Shown here one piece after another: positions 52,088 through 59,972 of a DNA stretch of 64,000 nucleotides. The stretch's first letter is position 1, and the number at the start of each line of letters is the position of its first letter. Under the pieces are notes generated by a model. The model saw only the letters and a list, made by a program, of their open reading frames with translations. It ran no database searches and was not told the origin of the DNA. Both the position numbers and the translations under genes were made by a program. Source of the DNA: Acidobacteriota bacterium (GTDB taxonomy: Bacteria > Acidobacteriota > Terriglobia > Acidiferrales > UBA7541); NCBI GenBank assembly GCA_021818865.1, contig JAKASX010000002.1, forward strand, positions 27,209-91,208. Direction: 5' to 3'.

Positions 52088-53011
52088 GTGAAGTATTTTC
52101 TCGGCCTCGATGGCGGAGGCACGAAAACCGACGCCGCGCTCATTGACGCTTCTGGTCGCGTCATCGCCCAGGCTCGTGGCGGGGCGTCGAATCCTTTGCG
52201 TTCGAGTTTCGCCCGCGCCTTCACTTCGCTCGACGATGCCGCGGCACGCGCCCTCGCCGCGGCCGATTTGGAAGCCTCGAGCATTCAGGGCGTCGTTGCC
52301 GGTCTTGCCGGCGCCGCTCAGCCTCGCGTCGCCGCCCGCGTCGCCGCCTTTCTCGCCACGCGTTTCCGCGAAGCCGAAATCGAGGCCATCGCCGATCTCG
52401 AAATCGCTCTCGAAACCGTCTCCGAATCCGGTCCCGCAGTCGTTTTGATCGCCGGAACCGGCTCGGCCGCGTTTGGCCGCGACGTCGAAGGCCGCACCGC
52501 CCGCGCCGGCGGCTGGGGACCCTGGTTCGGCGACGAAGGCAGCGCTTTCGCCATCGCTCGCGCCGCACTGCAAACCATCGCTCGCGCCCACGACGCCGGC
52601 GCCTTGCCTTCCACCTTCGCCCAAGCCATCGCGTCTTCGCTCGGCTTGAAATCCTGGCCCGAAGTCTTCGATTTCGTTTCCCGCAAGCCGCTCGAGCGCA
52701 TGCCGTCCGTTTTCCCCGCTGTCGCCGAAGCCGCCGACGCCGGCAACGAAACCGCCCGCGAAATCCTCGATGGCGCAGCGAACGATCTCGCCGCGCTCGC
52801 CTCCACGGTCATCGCCCGTCTGGAACTCGGCGAGCAGGAATTCCTCCTCGGCCGCGTCGGCGGCGTTTTTGGCCGCTTTGCGTATTTCGACGAACGTTCC
52901 GCCGCGCGACTTTCCCAGCTTTCCCCGCTCCTGCGCATCGTGGCTCCGCGTTTTTCTCCCGCCGTGGCCGCCGCTCACCGAGCGCTTCGCCGCGCTTCCA
53001 ATCCTGCCTGA
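52088..53011 (+). CDS. BadF/BadG-type sugar kinase (N-acetylglucosamine kinase / MurK-like) (307 aa)
   Basis: ASKHA-fold kinase of the BcrAD_BadFG family. The phosphate-1 motif is GLDGGGTKTDAALID (6-20); phosphate-2 is VLIAGTGSAAFG (about 120-131); GGWGPWFGDEGSAFAIARAAL (about 139-159) with the Gly-Asp-Glu-Gly-Ser signature is typical of NAGK-type enzymes. The family includes N-acetylglucosamine kinases and MurK of Clostridium acetobutylicum, which phosphorylates both GlcNAc and MurNAc. With MurQ in the window needing MurNAc-6-phosphate, a MurK role is plausible. GTG start at 52088 after AAAGGA. Divergent from the symporter operon. Activator subunits of dehydratases share the fold but have Cys ligands that are absent here. 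Confidence 0.88.
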   Translation: MKYFLGLDGGGTKTDAALIDASGRVIAQARGGASNPLRSSFARAFTSLDDAAARALAAADLEASSIQGVVAGLAGAAQPRVAARVAAFLATRFREAEIEAIADLEIALETVSESGPAVVLIAGTGSAAFGRDVEGRTARAGGWGPWFGDEGSAFAIARAALQTIARAHDAGALPSTFAQAIASSLGLKSWPEVFDFVSRKPLERMPSVFPAVAEAADAGNETAREILDGAANDLAALASTVIARLELGEQEFLLGRVGGVFGRFAYFDERSAARLSQLSPLLRIVAPRFSPAVAAAHRALRRASNPA

Positions 53012-53055
53012 GAATCTTTTGCTTTTTCCTGTCGATTCCCCCAAGATGGAGCCCA

Positions 53056-53328
53056 ATGAGCCTCAAAATCAAGCTTGCCATTGCCGTCTTCGTCATCGCC
53101 GTCGGCGCCGTGCTCGCCATTTCCTCCATCCAGGCCACGCGCGTCAGCTATCGCGTCTGCATGAGCATCGACGGCCGCTCCCATTGCGCCGTCGCCGAAG
53201 GCCATTCCGAAAAGGTCGCGATCCAGAGCGCCATGGAAATCGATTGCGGCCTCATATCCGCCACGCGCGATCAGTTGATGGTTTGCGAAGGCACGCAGCC
53301 CACCTCGGTTGAAAAAGTCGAAAAGTAG
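53056..53328 (+). CDS. Small single-span protein with periplasmic Cys-containing tail (90 aa)
   Basis: Unrecognised. An uncleaved signal or anchor helix (7-25, LAIAVFVIAVGAVLAISSI) is followed by a small domain with four Cys (RVCMSIDGRSHCAV, IDCGLISA, MVCEGTQP) that could form two disulphides. Good GGAG before ATG. It lies 44 bp after the kinase and may be cotranscribed, but nothing suggests shared function. Confidence 0.6.
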   Translation: MSLKIKLAIAVFVIAVGAVLAISSIQATRVSYRVCMSIDGRSHCAVAEGHSEKVAIQSAMEIDCGLISATRDQLMVCEGTQPTSVEKVEK

Positions 53329-53434
53329 AACCGTTTCCCCTGCCCGCCGCGCCCGCGCGCAGAGCTGCTTCGCTGCGCCATACCCCGCGCCAGAATTGAC
53401 ATTTCCGCCGCTCGGCGCCTAGCATCGGCTCGGA

Positions 53435-54121
53435 ATGTTCCGTTCCGGCGCCCAACGCTGTCTCAATTGCGATGCCGTCCTCACCGGCCCCGTTTGCGAA
53501 TCCTGCGAGCTGACCCCGCAAGCCGCCAGCCTCGTTCTTCGCCGCAAGCTCGTGCTTCGCACCGGCCTGTTTCTGCTGGGCTCGCTCGCCTTCGTTGCCG
53601 CCACCTATCGCTATCCTCCGCTCGATGTCGACGGCATGCTGGTTTTCTGCGGCGTGGTTTTCTTCGTCGGTCTCGGGCTCGCCATCTGGGTCGAGCGCGG
53701 AGCCATCCGCGGGAGCCAGGTGGCCATCCGCAAGCGTCTGTTTCTGGCGCTACTCCCCGTGCCGTGGCTTCTCGCCGGCCTGCTGGTGGTCAATGCGAAA
53801 CTCGACGATGCCAAGGTGCGCGAACATTACACGCGCGTCGTTGGCAAATTCTCGATGTCCGCCATCGTTCCCACGCGCCGCCTCGTCGTCGTCTCCTGGC
53901 GCGCGGGTCGCCGCTTCGAGCGCGTTCCCGTCAGCCAAAGCGAATACGCGCAGTTTCGCGTCGGTCAGGAAGTTGTAGTGGAAATTCACCCCGGTCTGGG
54001 AATCCCGTGGGTCGCCGGCGTCGTCCCCGCGAACAATCTCTCCGGTCCCACGGCCGGCGATCCTTCTCCCGCGCGGTCCCAGGGATGGTCCCCGCGCCGG
54101 CCGCGCTCGGACGCGCCGTAG
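53435..54121 (+). CDS. Membrane protein with N-terminal zinc ribbon (228 aa)
   Basis: Unrecognised family. The N-terminus has CLNCDAVLTGPVCESCEL (9-26), two C-x2-C knuckles forming a zinc ribbon. Three hydrophobic helices follow (about 40-56, 66-84, 103-120). The C-terminal soluble part (about 125-210) has a beta-rich OB- or SH3-like look (LVVVSWRAGRRFERVPVSQ, GQEVVVEIHPGLGIPWVAGVV) reminiscent of DUF3592-type domains. The last 20 residues are Pro/Ser/Arg-rich. Independent gene converging on the dihydropyrimidinase gene with 17 bp between. Confidence 0.65.
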   Translation: MFRSGAQRCLNCDAVLTGPVCESCELTPQAASLVLRRKLVLRTGLFLLGSLAFVAATYRYPPLDVDGMLVFCGVVFFVGLGLAIWVERGAIRGSQVAIRKRLFLALLPVPWLLAGLLVVNAKLDDAKVREHYTRVVGKFSMSAIVPTRRLVVVSWRAGRRFERVPVSQSEYAQFRVGQEVVVEIHPGLGIPWVAGVVPANNLSGPTAGDPSPARSQGWSPRRPRSDAP

Positions 54122-54138
54122 CGATCCGTCTCCGACAG

Positions 54139-55530
54139 CTACAAGCTGCCGTGCGTGCGCCGCTTCAGAAATTCGCCGCGCCCGGGCTTTCCCAGAAAAT
54201 TCCCGCGCTCCAGGATCACCTCGCCACGGCTCAGCACCTTCCGCGCCACGCCTTTCACCCGAATTCCCTCGAACATCGAATAATCCACACGCATGTGGTG
54301 CGTTTTCGCGCTGATTGTTTCTTCCGCCTCGGGATCGAACAGCACGATATCCGCATCCGAGCCCACGGCGATCGTTCCCTTGCGTGGATAGAGGCCAAAC
54401 AGCTTCGCCGGCGCCGTCGAAACCACCTGCACGAACCGGTTCGGCGAAAATCGGCCCGTCTGCACCCCGCCCGTGTACACCAGACTCATCCGGTTCTCGA
54501 CGCCCGGCCCGCCATTGGGGATCTTGGTGAAATCGTCCTTCCCCAGTTCCTTCTGCTCCTTGAAGCAGAACGGACAATGATCGGTTGAAACCACCTGCAA
54601 GTCGTCCCGCGTAAGCGCGTTCCACAGCTTTTCCTGGTGCCATTTTTCGCGCAGCGGCGGCGTGAACACGTATTTCGCGCCCTCGAATCCCGGCGCGTCG
54701 AAATTCTCGATCGAAAGAAACAGGTACTGCGGACACGTCTCCGCGTACACCGGCAGCCCGCGCTCCCGCGCCTCGCGCACCCGTCCGAGCGCCTCGTTGC
54801 AGGAAAGATGCACGATGTAGACCGGCGCGCCGGCCATTTCCGCGAGAGCGATCGCGCGCCCCGTCGCTTCGCCTTCCGCCGTCGTCGGCCGCGTCAGCGC
54901 GTGGTATTTCGGCGCGCGTTTTCCCTCCGCCAGCGCCCGCTTCACGATCACGTCGATCGCTCCGCCGTTTTCCGCGTGCATGCAGATGAATGCGCCCACG
55001 TCCGCGGCCACGCTCATCGCGCGGAAAATCGTCGCGTCGTCCAGCATGAAGACGCCCGGATACGCCATGAACAGCTTGAAACTGCTCACACCCTCCGCCG
55101 CCAGCTGCTTCATCTCCTTCGCGCGTTCCTCGTCCAGTTCCGTCACGATGCAATGGAACGCGTAATCGATCGTCGCCTTGCCGTCCGCCTTTTTCATCCA
55201 CGTGTCGAACGCGTGATGCAGGGTCTGCCCGTGGTATTGAATCGCGAAATCGATCAGCGTCGTCGTCCCGCCCCACGCCGCCGCCCGCGTTCCCGTCTCG
55301 AAATCGTCCGCGCTCGTCGTTCCGCCAAACGGCATGTCCAGATGCGTGTGCACGTCGATTCCGCCCGGCATCACCATCAGGTTCGCCGCGTCCACCACCC
55401 GCCGCGCGCCTTCCATCGGCAGTTCGCTCCCGACTGAGGCGATTTTGCCGTCGCGGATGCCGACGTCGGCCCGATAGGTGTCGGTCGCCGTGACGACGGT
55501 GCCGTTCCGAATCAGTGTGTCGAATGTCAT
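54139..55530 (-). CDS. Dihydropyrimidinase / D-hydantoinase (463 aa)
   Basis: Zinc amidohydrolase opening the dihydrouracil or dihydrothymine ring to N-carbamoyl-beta-amino acids. Metal ligands HTH (H61, H63 in GGIDVHTHLDMPF), carbamylated K152 (SSFKLFMAYPG), later His in AENGG and VHLSCNEALG, and STDHCPF with the catalytic Asp are present; the order and length fit dihydropyrimidinase better than allantoinase or dihydroorotase. Start ATG 55530 shares a base with the stop of the flavin oxidoreductase gene (TGATG), so the two are translationally coupled. Last gene of the minus-strand pyrimidine-degradation set. Confidence 0.94.
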   Translation of the reverse strand: MTFDTLIRNGTVVTATDTYRADVGIRDGKIASVGSELPMEGARRVVDAANLMVMPGGIDVHTHLDMPFGGTTSADDFETGTRAAAWGGTTTLIDFAIQYHGQTLHHAFDTWMKKADGKATIDYAFHCIVTELDEERAKEMKQLAAEGVSSFKLFMAYPGVFMLDDATIFRAMSVAADVGAFICMHAENGGAIDVIVKRALAEGKRAPKYHALTRPTTAEGEATGRAIALAEMAGAPVYIVHLSCNEALGRVREARERGLPVYAETCPQYLFLSIENFDAPGFEGAKYVFTPPLREKWHQEKLWNALTRDDLQVVSTDHCPFCFKEQKELGKDDFTKIPNGGPGVENRMSLVYTGGVQTGRFSPNRFVQVVSTAPAKLFGLYPRKGTIAVGSDADIVLFDPEAEETISAKTHHMRVDYSMFEGIRVKGVARKVLSRGEVILERGNFLGKPGRGEFLKRRTHGSL

Positions 55531-56540
55531 CAGAGTCCCTCCGGTCCCTGCGCGCGAAAATGCGGCACGATTTCGCGCTCGTACGCGTCGAGCGTCGCTT
55601 CCTCTTCGCCCGACATCAGGTAAATGTTGAATTGCGTGGCGCCGGCCCGCTTCAGTTCTTCCATCCTTCGCCGGTGCGCTTCCGCCGTCCCGACGATCGC
55701 GAACCGGTCGATCACCTCGTCGCTCACGAAATCGGCATTCGAACTATCTACTTCGCAGTGGTGCAGATAATCGTAGCCGGGCCGGTTGCGCACGTACGTC
55801 GTCAGTTCCGCCGGCAATTCCTCCGGCTTGTAGCGCGAAATCAGGTCCACCACGTGATTCGAAACGAGCGCCGGAAACCATCGCACCCGCTCCCGCGCCT
55901 TTTCCAGGTCCTCCGAAACCCACACCGCCGCGGCCGACATCACCTCGATCTTCCCTGGATCGCGCCCCGCGGCTTCGGCTCCCTTGCGCACGAATTCCAG
56001 GCACCAGCGAATCAGGTACGGATCGGCAAATTGCAAAATGATGCCGTCGGCCACGCGCCCGGCCAATTCCAGCGCCTTCGGTCCGTAGCCGGCTACCCAC
56101 ACGCGCGGGCTGCCTTGGGCCCACGCCAGCCGCACCGGCGACCCTTCGTACGTCACTTCTCGCCCCGCCGTCAGCTCGCGAAACATCCGGATCGTTTCCT
56201 CGAGTTGCACGAGCGTCGTCGGCCGTTTGCCCATTACTCTCCGCGAACTGTCTCCGCGCCCGATCCCCAACTCCATCCGCCCGCCGGAAATTTCCTGCAG
56301 CGTGGCAAACAGGCTCGACGTCACCGTGACGTCTCGCACCGCCGGATTCGTCACGCACGTTCCCAGCCGCATCGCACGCGTGTTCGCCGCCATCAGCGTC
56401 AGCAGCGGGTACGGCTCTTTCCACAGCACGTGCGAATCGAACAGCCAGCCGTAACCGAATCCGGCGCCTTCCGCCTGCCGCGCCAGCCGCAGCAGGCGGT
56501 CCGTCGTGAGATCTGGCTTGAGAGTGATTCCGAAATCCAT
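55530..56540 (-). CDS. LLM-class flavin/F420-dependent oxidoreductase (336 aa)
   Basis: Luciferase-like monooxygenase fold (TIM barrel) enzyme. N-terminal MDFGITLKPDL, GTCVTNPAVRDVTVTSSLFATL, GRMELGIGRGDSS and VWVAGYGPKALELAGRVADG (the glycine-rich cofactor-binding piece) are typical of F420-dependent and FMN-dependent LLM proteins. A subgroup of such proteins is found in hydantoin and pyrimidine degradation clusters. RutA, the uracil oxygenase, is also of this superfamily, but the cluster encodes the reductive route, so a RutA role is not supported. Overlaps the dihydropyrimidinase start (TGATG). Strong GGGAGGGGGAG before ATG. Confidence 0.88.
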   Translation of the reverse strand: MDFGITLKPDLTTDRLLRLARQAEGAGFGYGWLFDSHVLWKEPYPLLTLMAANTRAMRLGTCVTNPAVRDVTVTSSLFATLQEISGGRMELGIGRGDSSRRVMGKRPTTLVQLEETIRMFRELTAGREVTYEGSPVRLAWAQGSPRVWVAGYGPKALELAGRVADGIILQFADPYLIRWCLEFVRKGAEAAGRDPGKIEVMSAAAVWVSEDLEKARERVRWFPALVSNHVVDLISRYKPEELPAELTTYVRNRPGYDYLHHCEVDSSNADFVSDEVIDRFAIVGTAEAHRRRMEELKRAGATQFNIYLMSGEEEATLDAYEREIVPHFRAQGPEGL

Positions 56541-56559
56541 CGTTTCTCCCCCTCCCGCA

Positions 56560-57006
56560 TCAATACACCACCAGCGGATGCGGCAGTTCGAGCGACAGTT
56601 CGCCGTGCCCCTCGGCGATCTGCACCGTGATTTTCTGCGCCGGACCGATATCGTGCGAATCCCAGGTTTCCGTGCGAACGAGCGGCATCGTGTTGTCCGG
56701 GCCAGGCCCTTCCAGATTTTCCCCGTGAGCCTTGTACCAACTCTCCTCGACGCGATACAGCCGCTTCTGCTTCAAACTGATCAGGTACCAGTCTTTCATC
56801 ACTTGCAGCAGCAGCAGATTGCGGTCTTTCTTCGCCCGCCACACGTTCCACTTCTTCACCGGGCGCTCATTCCACGTGAAGAGCGCCGCGCTCACCGGTT
56901 TCCACACCAGCCGTTTCCCCTTCAGCTGCGCGCCAGCCGCCGCCAACGGAAAAATCAACGCCAGCGCTAGCGCCGCCATCCAAATTCCGCTGCGTGCGCG
57001 CGTCAT
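56560..57006 (-). CDS. Exported protein of unknown function in the pyrimidine cluster (148 aa)
   Basis: Unrecognised. Signal peptide 1-26 (GIWMAALALALIFPLAAAGA). The mature part is a small beta-rich domain with RNLLLLQVMKDWYLISLKQKRLY and a C-terminal VQIAEGHGELSLELPHPL. AAGGAG precedes the ATG by eight bases, and the gene lies 18 bp after the aldehyde dehydrogenase and 19 bp before the oxidoreductase, so it belongs to the operon even though an exported product in a catabolic pathway is unexpected. Confidence 0.75.
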   Translation of the reverse strand: MTRARSGIWMAALALALIFPLAAAGAQLKGKRLVWKPVSAALFTWNERPVKKWNVWRAKKDRNLLLLQVMKDWYLISLKQKRLYRVEESWYKAHGENLEGPGPDNTMPLVRTETWDSHDIGPAQKITVQIAEGHGELSLELPHPLVVY

Positions 57007-57024
57007 CGCTTCGTCTCCTTCGCT

Positions 57025-58521
57025 TCAGTAAGCCCGCGTCTCGCGCCGGCTCCCCGTGTAATCGATGTAGACGGCCTTCACTTCGGTGAAGAAATCCACC
57101 GCGCCGTGCCCCATCTCGCGCAGCCCCACTCCGGTCGCTTTCATCCCGCCGAACGGCAAATGCGCCTCGCCGCCCACCGTCGGCGAATTCACGTGCGTGA
57201 TTCCCGTCTCGATCCGGTCGATAAACGCGAAAATCTTCGCGGCATCGTTCGAATAGAGCGAACTCGACAATCCGTACTTCACGCTGTTCGCCACATCCAT
57301 CGCCTCGTCAAAATCCTTCACCCGCACCACCGACAGCACCGGCCCGAATATCTCGTCCTGGGCAAGGGAACTGTCCCGCGCCACATGATCGAAAATGGTC
57401 GGAGCGACGAAATAGCCGCGGTCCCACGCCCCTCCTGCAAGCCGTTCCCCTCCCAGCACCAATTTCGCAGCGCCTTTTCCCGTCTCGATGTACCGCATGT
57501 CCGTTTCGATCTGTTGCTCGTTCACGGCCGGTCCCATGTCCACGTCCGGTTCGAGCCCATTGCCCACTTTCCATTTCTTTGCCCGGCTCGCCACCATCTC
57601 CACGAACCGGTCGGCCACTTCCTTCTCGATCACCACGCGGCTCGTCGCCGTGCACCGCTGCCCGGTCGAAGCGAAAGCTCCAAACACCGTCGCTTCCGCC
57701 GCCAGTTCCAAATCCGCGTCCTTGAGCACCACCAGCGGATTTTTGCCTCCCATTTCGCACTGGCATTTCTTCATGCGTTCCGCGCCGGCGTGATAGATCC
57801 CGCTGCCCACCGCGTTCGATCCGGTAAACGAAACCGCTCGCACATCCGGATGCTCCACGAGCGTTCCTCCGGCTTCGCGCCCCGATCCCACCACCATGTT
57901 GACCACCCCCGCCGGAACGCCCGCTTCGGCCAGCAGTTCCAGCGTTTTCGCCGCCGTCTGCGCCGTAAACGTCGAAGGTTTCAGCACCACGGTATTTCCC
58001 GCCACGATCGCCGGCGCGATTTTCCATACCGGAATCGAAACCGGGAAATTCCACGGCGTGATCGCGCCCACTACCCCCATCGGCTGCTTGATCGTGTACG
58101 CGAAATTTTTCGGCAAATCGCTTGGCATCGTTTCCCCAGCGAGCCGCATCCCTTCGCCCGCCATGAATTCCAGCACCCGCACCGATTTGATCACCTCGCC
58201 GAGCGAATCTTTCAGCGTTTTTCCCTCTTCACGCGTCAGCAGCCGCGCCAGTTCCTCTTTTCGCTGTTCCATCAACTGCGCCGCACGCGCCAAAATACGT
58301 CCGCGCGCCGGCGCCGGCGTGTCGCGCCACGCGGGAAACGCGCGACGGGCCGCTTCGATCGCCTGCCGCATCTCCTCCGCCGTCGAAAGCGGCACGATCG
58401 TCACGATTTCGTCGAAATTGGCCGGATTCCGTCGTTCCACCACGCGTGCCGAGCGCGACGCCACCCACTCCCCGCCGATGAAATTCCGGCACAGTTGCTC
58501 TTCGAGAGCCGCGGTTGCCAT
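57025..58521 (-). CDS. Aldehyde dehydrogenase, probably a semialdehyde dehydrogenase (498 aa)
   Basis: NAD(P)+-dependent dehydrogenase. Catalytic Cys in GQRCTATSR, general-base Glu in CQCEMGGKNPLVVL, cofactor segment PWNFPVSIPVWKIAPAIVAGNTVVLKPS and the C-terminal GGMKATGVGLREMGHGAVDFF are all intact. Sequence is close to alpha-ketoglutaric-semialdehyde (YcbD-type) dehydrogenases, but the operon context (beta-ureidopropionase, aminotransferase) suggests oxidation of malonate semialdehyde or methylmalonate semialdehyde made from beta-alanine or beta-aminoisobutyrate. GGAGGGA before ATG. The last four genes in the operon follow with short gaps. Confidence 0.92.
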   Translation of the reverse strand: MATAALEEQLCRNFIGGEWVASRSARVVERRNPANFDEIVTIVPLSTAEEMRQAIEAARRAFPAWRDTPAPARGRILARAAQLMEQRKEELARLLTREEGKTLKDSLGEVIKSVRVLEFMAGEGMRLAGETMPSDLPKNFAYTIKQPMGVVGAITPWNFPVSIPVWKIAPAIVAGNTVVLKPSTFTAQTAAKTLELLAEAGVPAGVVNMVVGSGREAGGTLVEHPDVRAVSFTGSNAVGSGIYHAGAERMKKCQCEMGGKNPLVVLKDADLELAAEATVFGAFASTGQRCTATSRVVIEKEVADRFVEMVASRAKKWKVGNGLEPDVDMGPAVNEQQIETDMRYIETGKGAAKLVLGGERLAGGAWDRGYFVAPTIFDHVARDSSLAQDEIFGPVLSVVRVKDFDEAMDVANSVKYGLSSSLYSNDAAKIFAFIDRIETGITHVNSPTVGGEAHLPFGGMKATGVGLREMGHGAVDFFTEVKAVYIDYTGSRRETRAY

Positions 58522-58558
58522 GACTATCCCTCCTCGCTTGCCTGCGTTCGACCGGCCA

Positions 58559-59881
58559 TCACGCCGGAACGGGCACTTCGCCCAAGGATTTATCGAGCAG
58601 GCGCACCGCTTCGTCCACGTCCGCCTTGGAAATATTCAGCGGCGGGGCGAGGCGAATGCAGTTCCCATACAAGCCGCCTTTTCCGATCAGCAATCCATTG
58701 TCGCGCGCGCGTTCGAGCAGCAATCCGGTTTCCTGCGGCGCCGGCTCTTTCGTCTTGCGGTCGCGCACCAGCTCGAGTCCCAGCATCAATCCCTTTCCGC
58801 GCACCTCGCCAATCAGCTTGTGTTTTTCCGCCAGCCCGTCCAGCCCCGCGCGGAAATGCGCGCCCATCGTTGCGCAGTTTTCGAGCAGTTTTTCCTCTTC
58901 GATCACCTCGATCGTCGCGCGCGCCGCGGCGCAGCTCACCGGATTGCCGCCGAACGTCGAAATCGTCAATCCCTGGAATTTCCGCGCCAGTTCCGCCGTC
59001 GTCACCGTGGCACCCATCGGCGTGCCGTTGGCGATGCCCTTGGCGCACGTGATGATGTCCGGCGTCACTTCCCACTGCTCGATGCCAAACCATTTCTTTC
59101 CCGTCCGCCCGAATCCGGTCTGCACCTCGTCCGAAATGAAGAGTCCGCCGTAATCCTTCACCGCGCGGAAAACGATCTTGAAATATTCCGGCGGCGGCGT
59201 GATGAACCCCCCCACGCCCTGAATCGGCTCGGCGATGAACGCCGCGATCGACCCTCCGCTCGACGTTTCGATCAGGTTGCGCACGTCGTTCGCGCACGCC
59301 ACGCCGCAATCGGGATACTTCAGGCCCAGCGGGCAGCGGTAGCAATACGGATTGATCGCGTGCTCGATCCCCACGCTTACCACTCCGCCCTTGCGCCACG
59401 CCGCGTGCGCCGTCAGCGTTTTTCCCAGTTGCGACGCGCCCGAATACGCATGCCGCAGCGCGATCACCTCGAATCGCCCGGTCGCCATTCGCGCCAGCAT
59501 CACCGCCGCTTCATTCGCTTCCGTTCCCGAATTCGAAAAAAAGCTGCTCGTCAGCTTGCCCGGCGTGATCTGGGCGATTTTTTCCGCCAGTTCCACGATC
59601 TGCTCGTTCGGATAGAGCGTCGAAAGGTGCTGCAACCTTCCCGCTTGTTCCTGCACCCGCGCTGTGACTTTCGGATGGCAATGTCCCACGGAAACCGTCA
59701 GGATGCCGCCGAAGAAATCCAGATACCGCCGTCCCTCGATGTCCCAGACGTGCTGCATCGAGGCGCGATCGGCCACCAGCGGCCGCTCGTAAAAATTCGT
59801 CACTGCGGGCCACAAATATTCGCGGTGTTTGCGCACCACTTCCGCGCTGCGATTGGTCTTTCCGGTGGCTGGGGTGGTCAT
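58559..59881 (-). CDS. Class-III PLP-dependent aminotransferase (440 aa)
   Basis: Omega-amino-acid transaminase of the AGXT2/ornithine fold. PLP-binding signature LFISDEVQTGFGRTGKKWFG with DEVQ, and the Schiff-base lysine in IITCAKGIANGTPMGA; SSFFSNSGTEANEAAVMLAR is the N-terminal cofactor-phosphate motif. It resembles alanine-glyoxylate / beta-aminoisobutyrate aminotransferases (AGXT2, PYD4 types), matching a role in converting beta-alanine to malonate semialdehyde. A YCYRCPLGLKYPDCGVAC segment (four Cys) is present, as in this subgroup. AGGAGGA before ATG. Between the nitrilase-type amidohydrolase and the aldehyde dehydrogenase genes. Confidence 0.92.
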   Translation of the reverse strand: MTTPATGKTNRSAEVVRKHREYLWPAVTNFYERPLVADRASMQHVWDIEGRRYLDFFGGILTVSVGHCHPKVTARVQEQAGRLQHLSTLYPNEQIVELAEKIAQITPGKLTSSFFSNSGTEANEAAVMLARMATGRFEVIALRHAYSGASQLGKTLTAHAAWRKGGVVSVGIEHAINPYCYRCPLGLKYPDCGVACANDVRNLIETSSGGSIAAFIAEPIQGVGGFITPPPEYFKIVFRAVKDYGGLFISDEVQTGFGRTGKKWFGIEQWEVTPDIITCAKGIANGTPMGATVTTAELARKFQGLTISTFGGNPVSCAAARATIEVIEEEKLLENCATMGAHFRAGLDGLAEKHKLIGEVRGKGLMLGLELVRDRKTKEPAPQETGLLLERARDNGLLIGKGGLYGNCIRLAPPLNISKADVDEAVRLLDKSLGEVPVPA

Positions 59882-59972
59882 TCGTGTCCTCCTGGAAAAG
59901 AAATTGGGTGGGCGGGATTACCGAGCCGGGCGAAGCGTCCGCGTGGCGGCAGCCCCGCTCCCGCCGCGCCGC

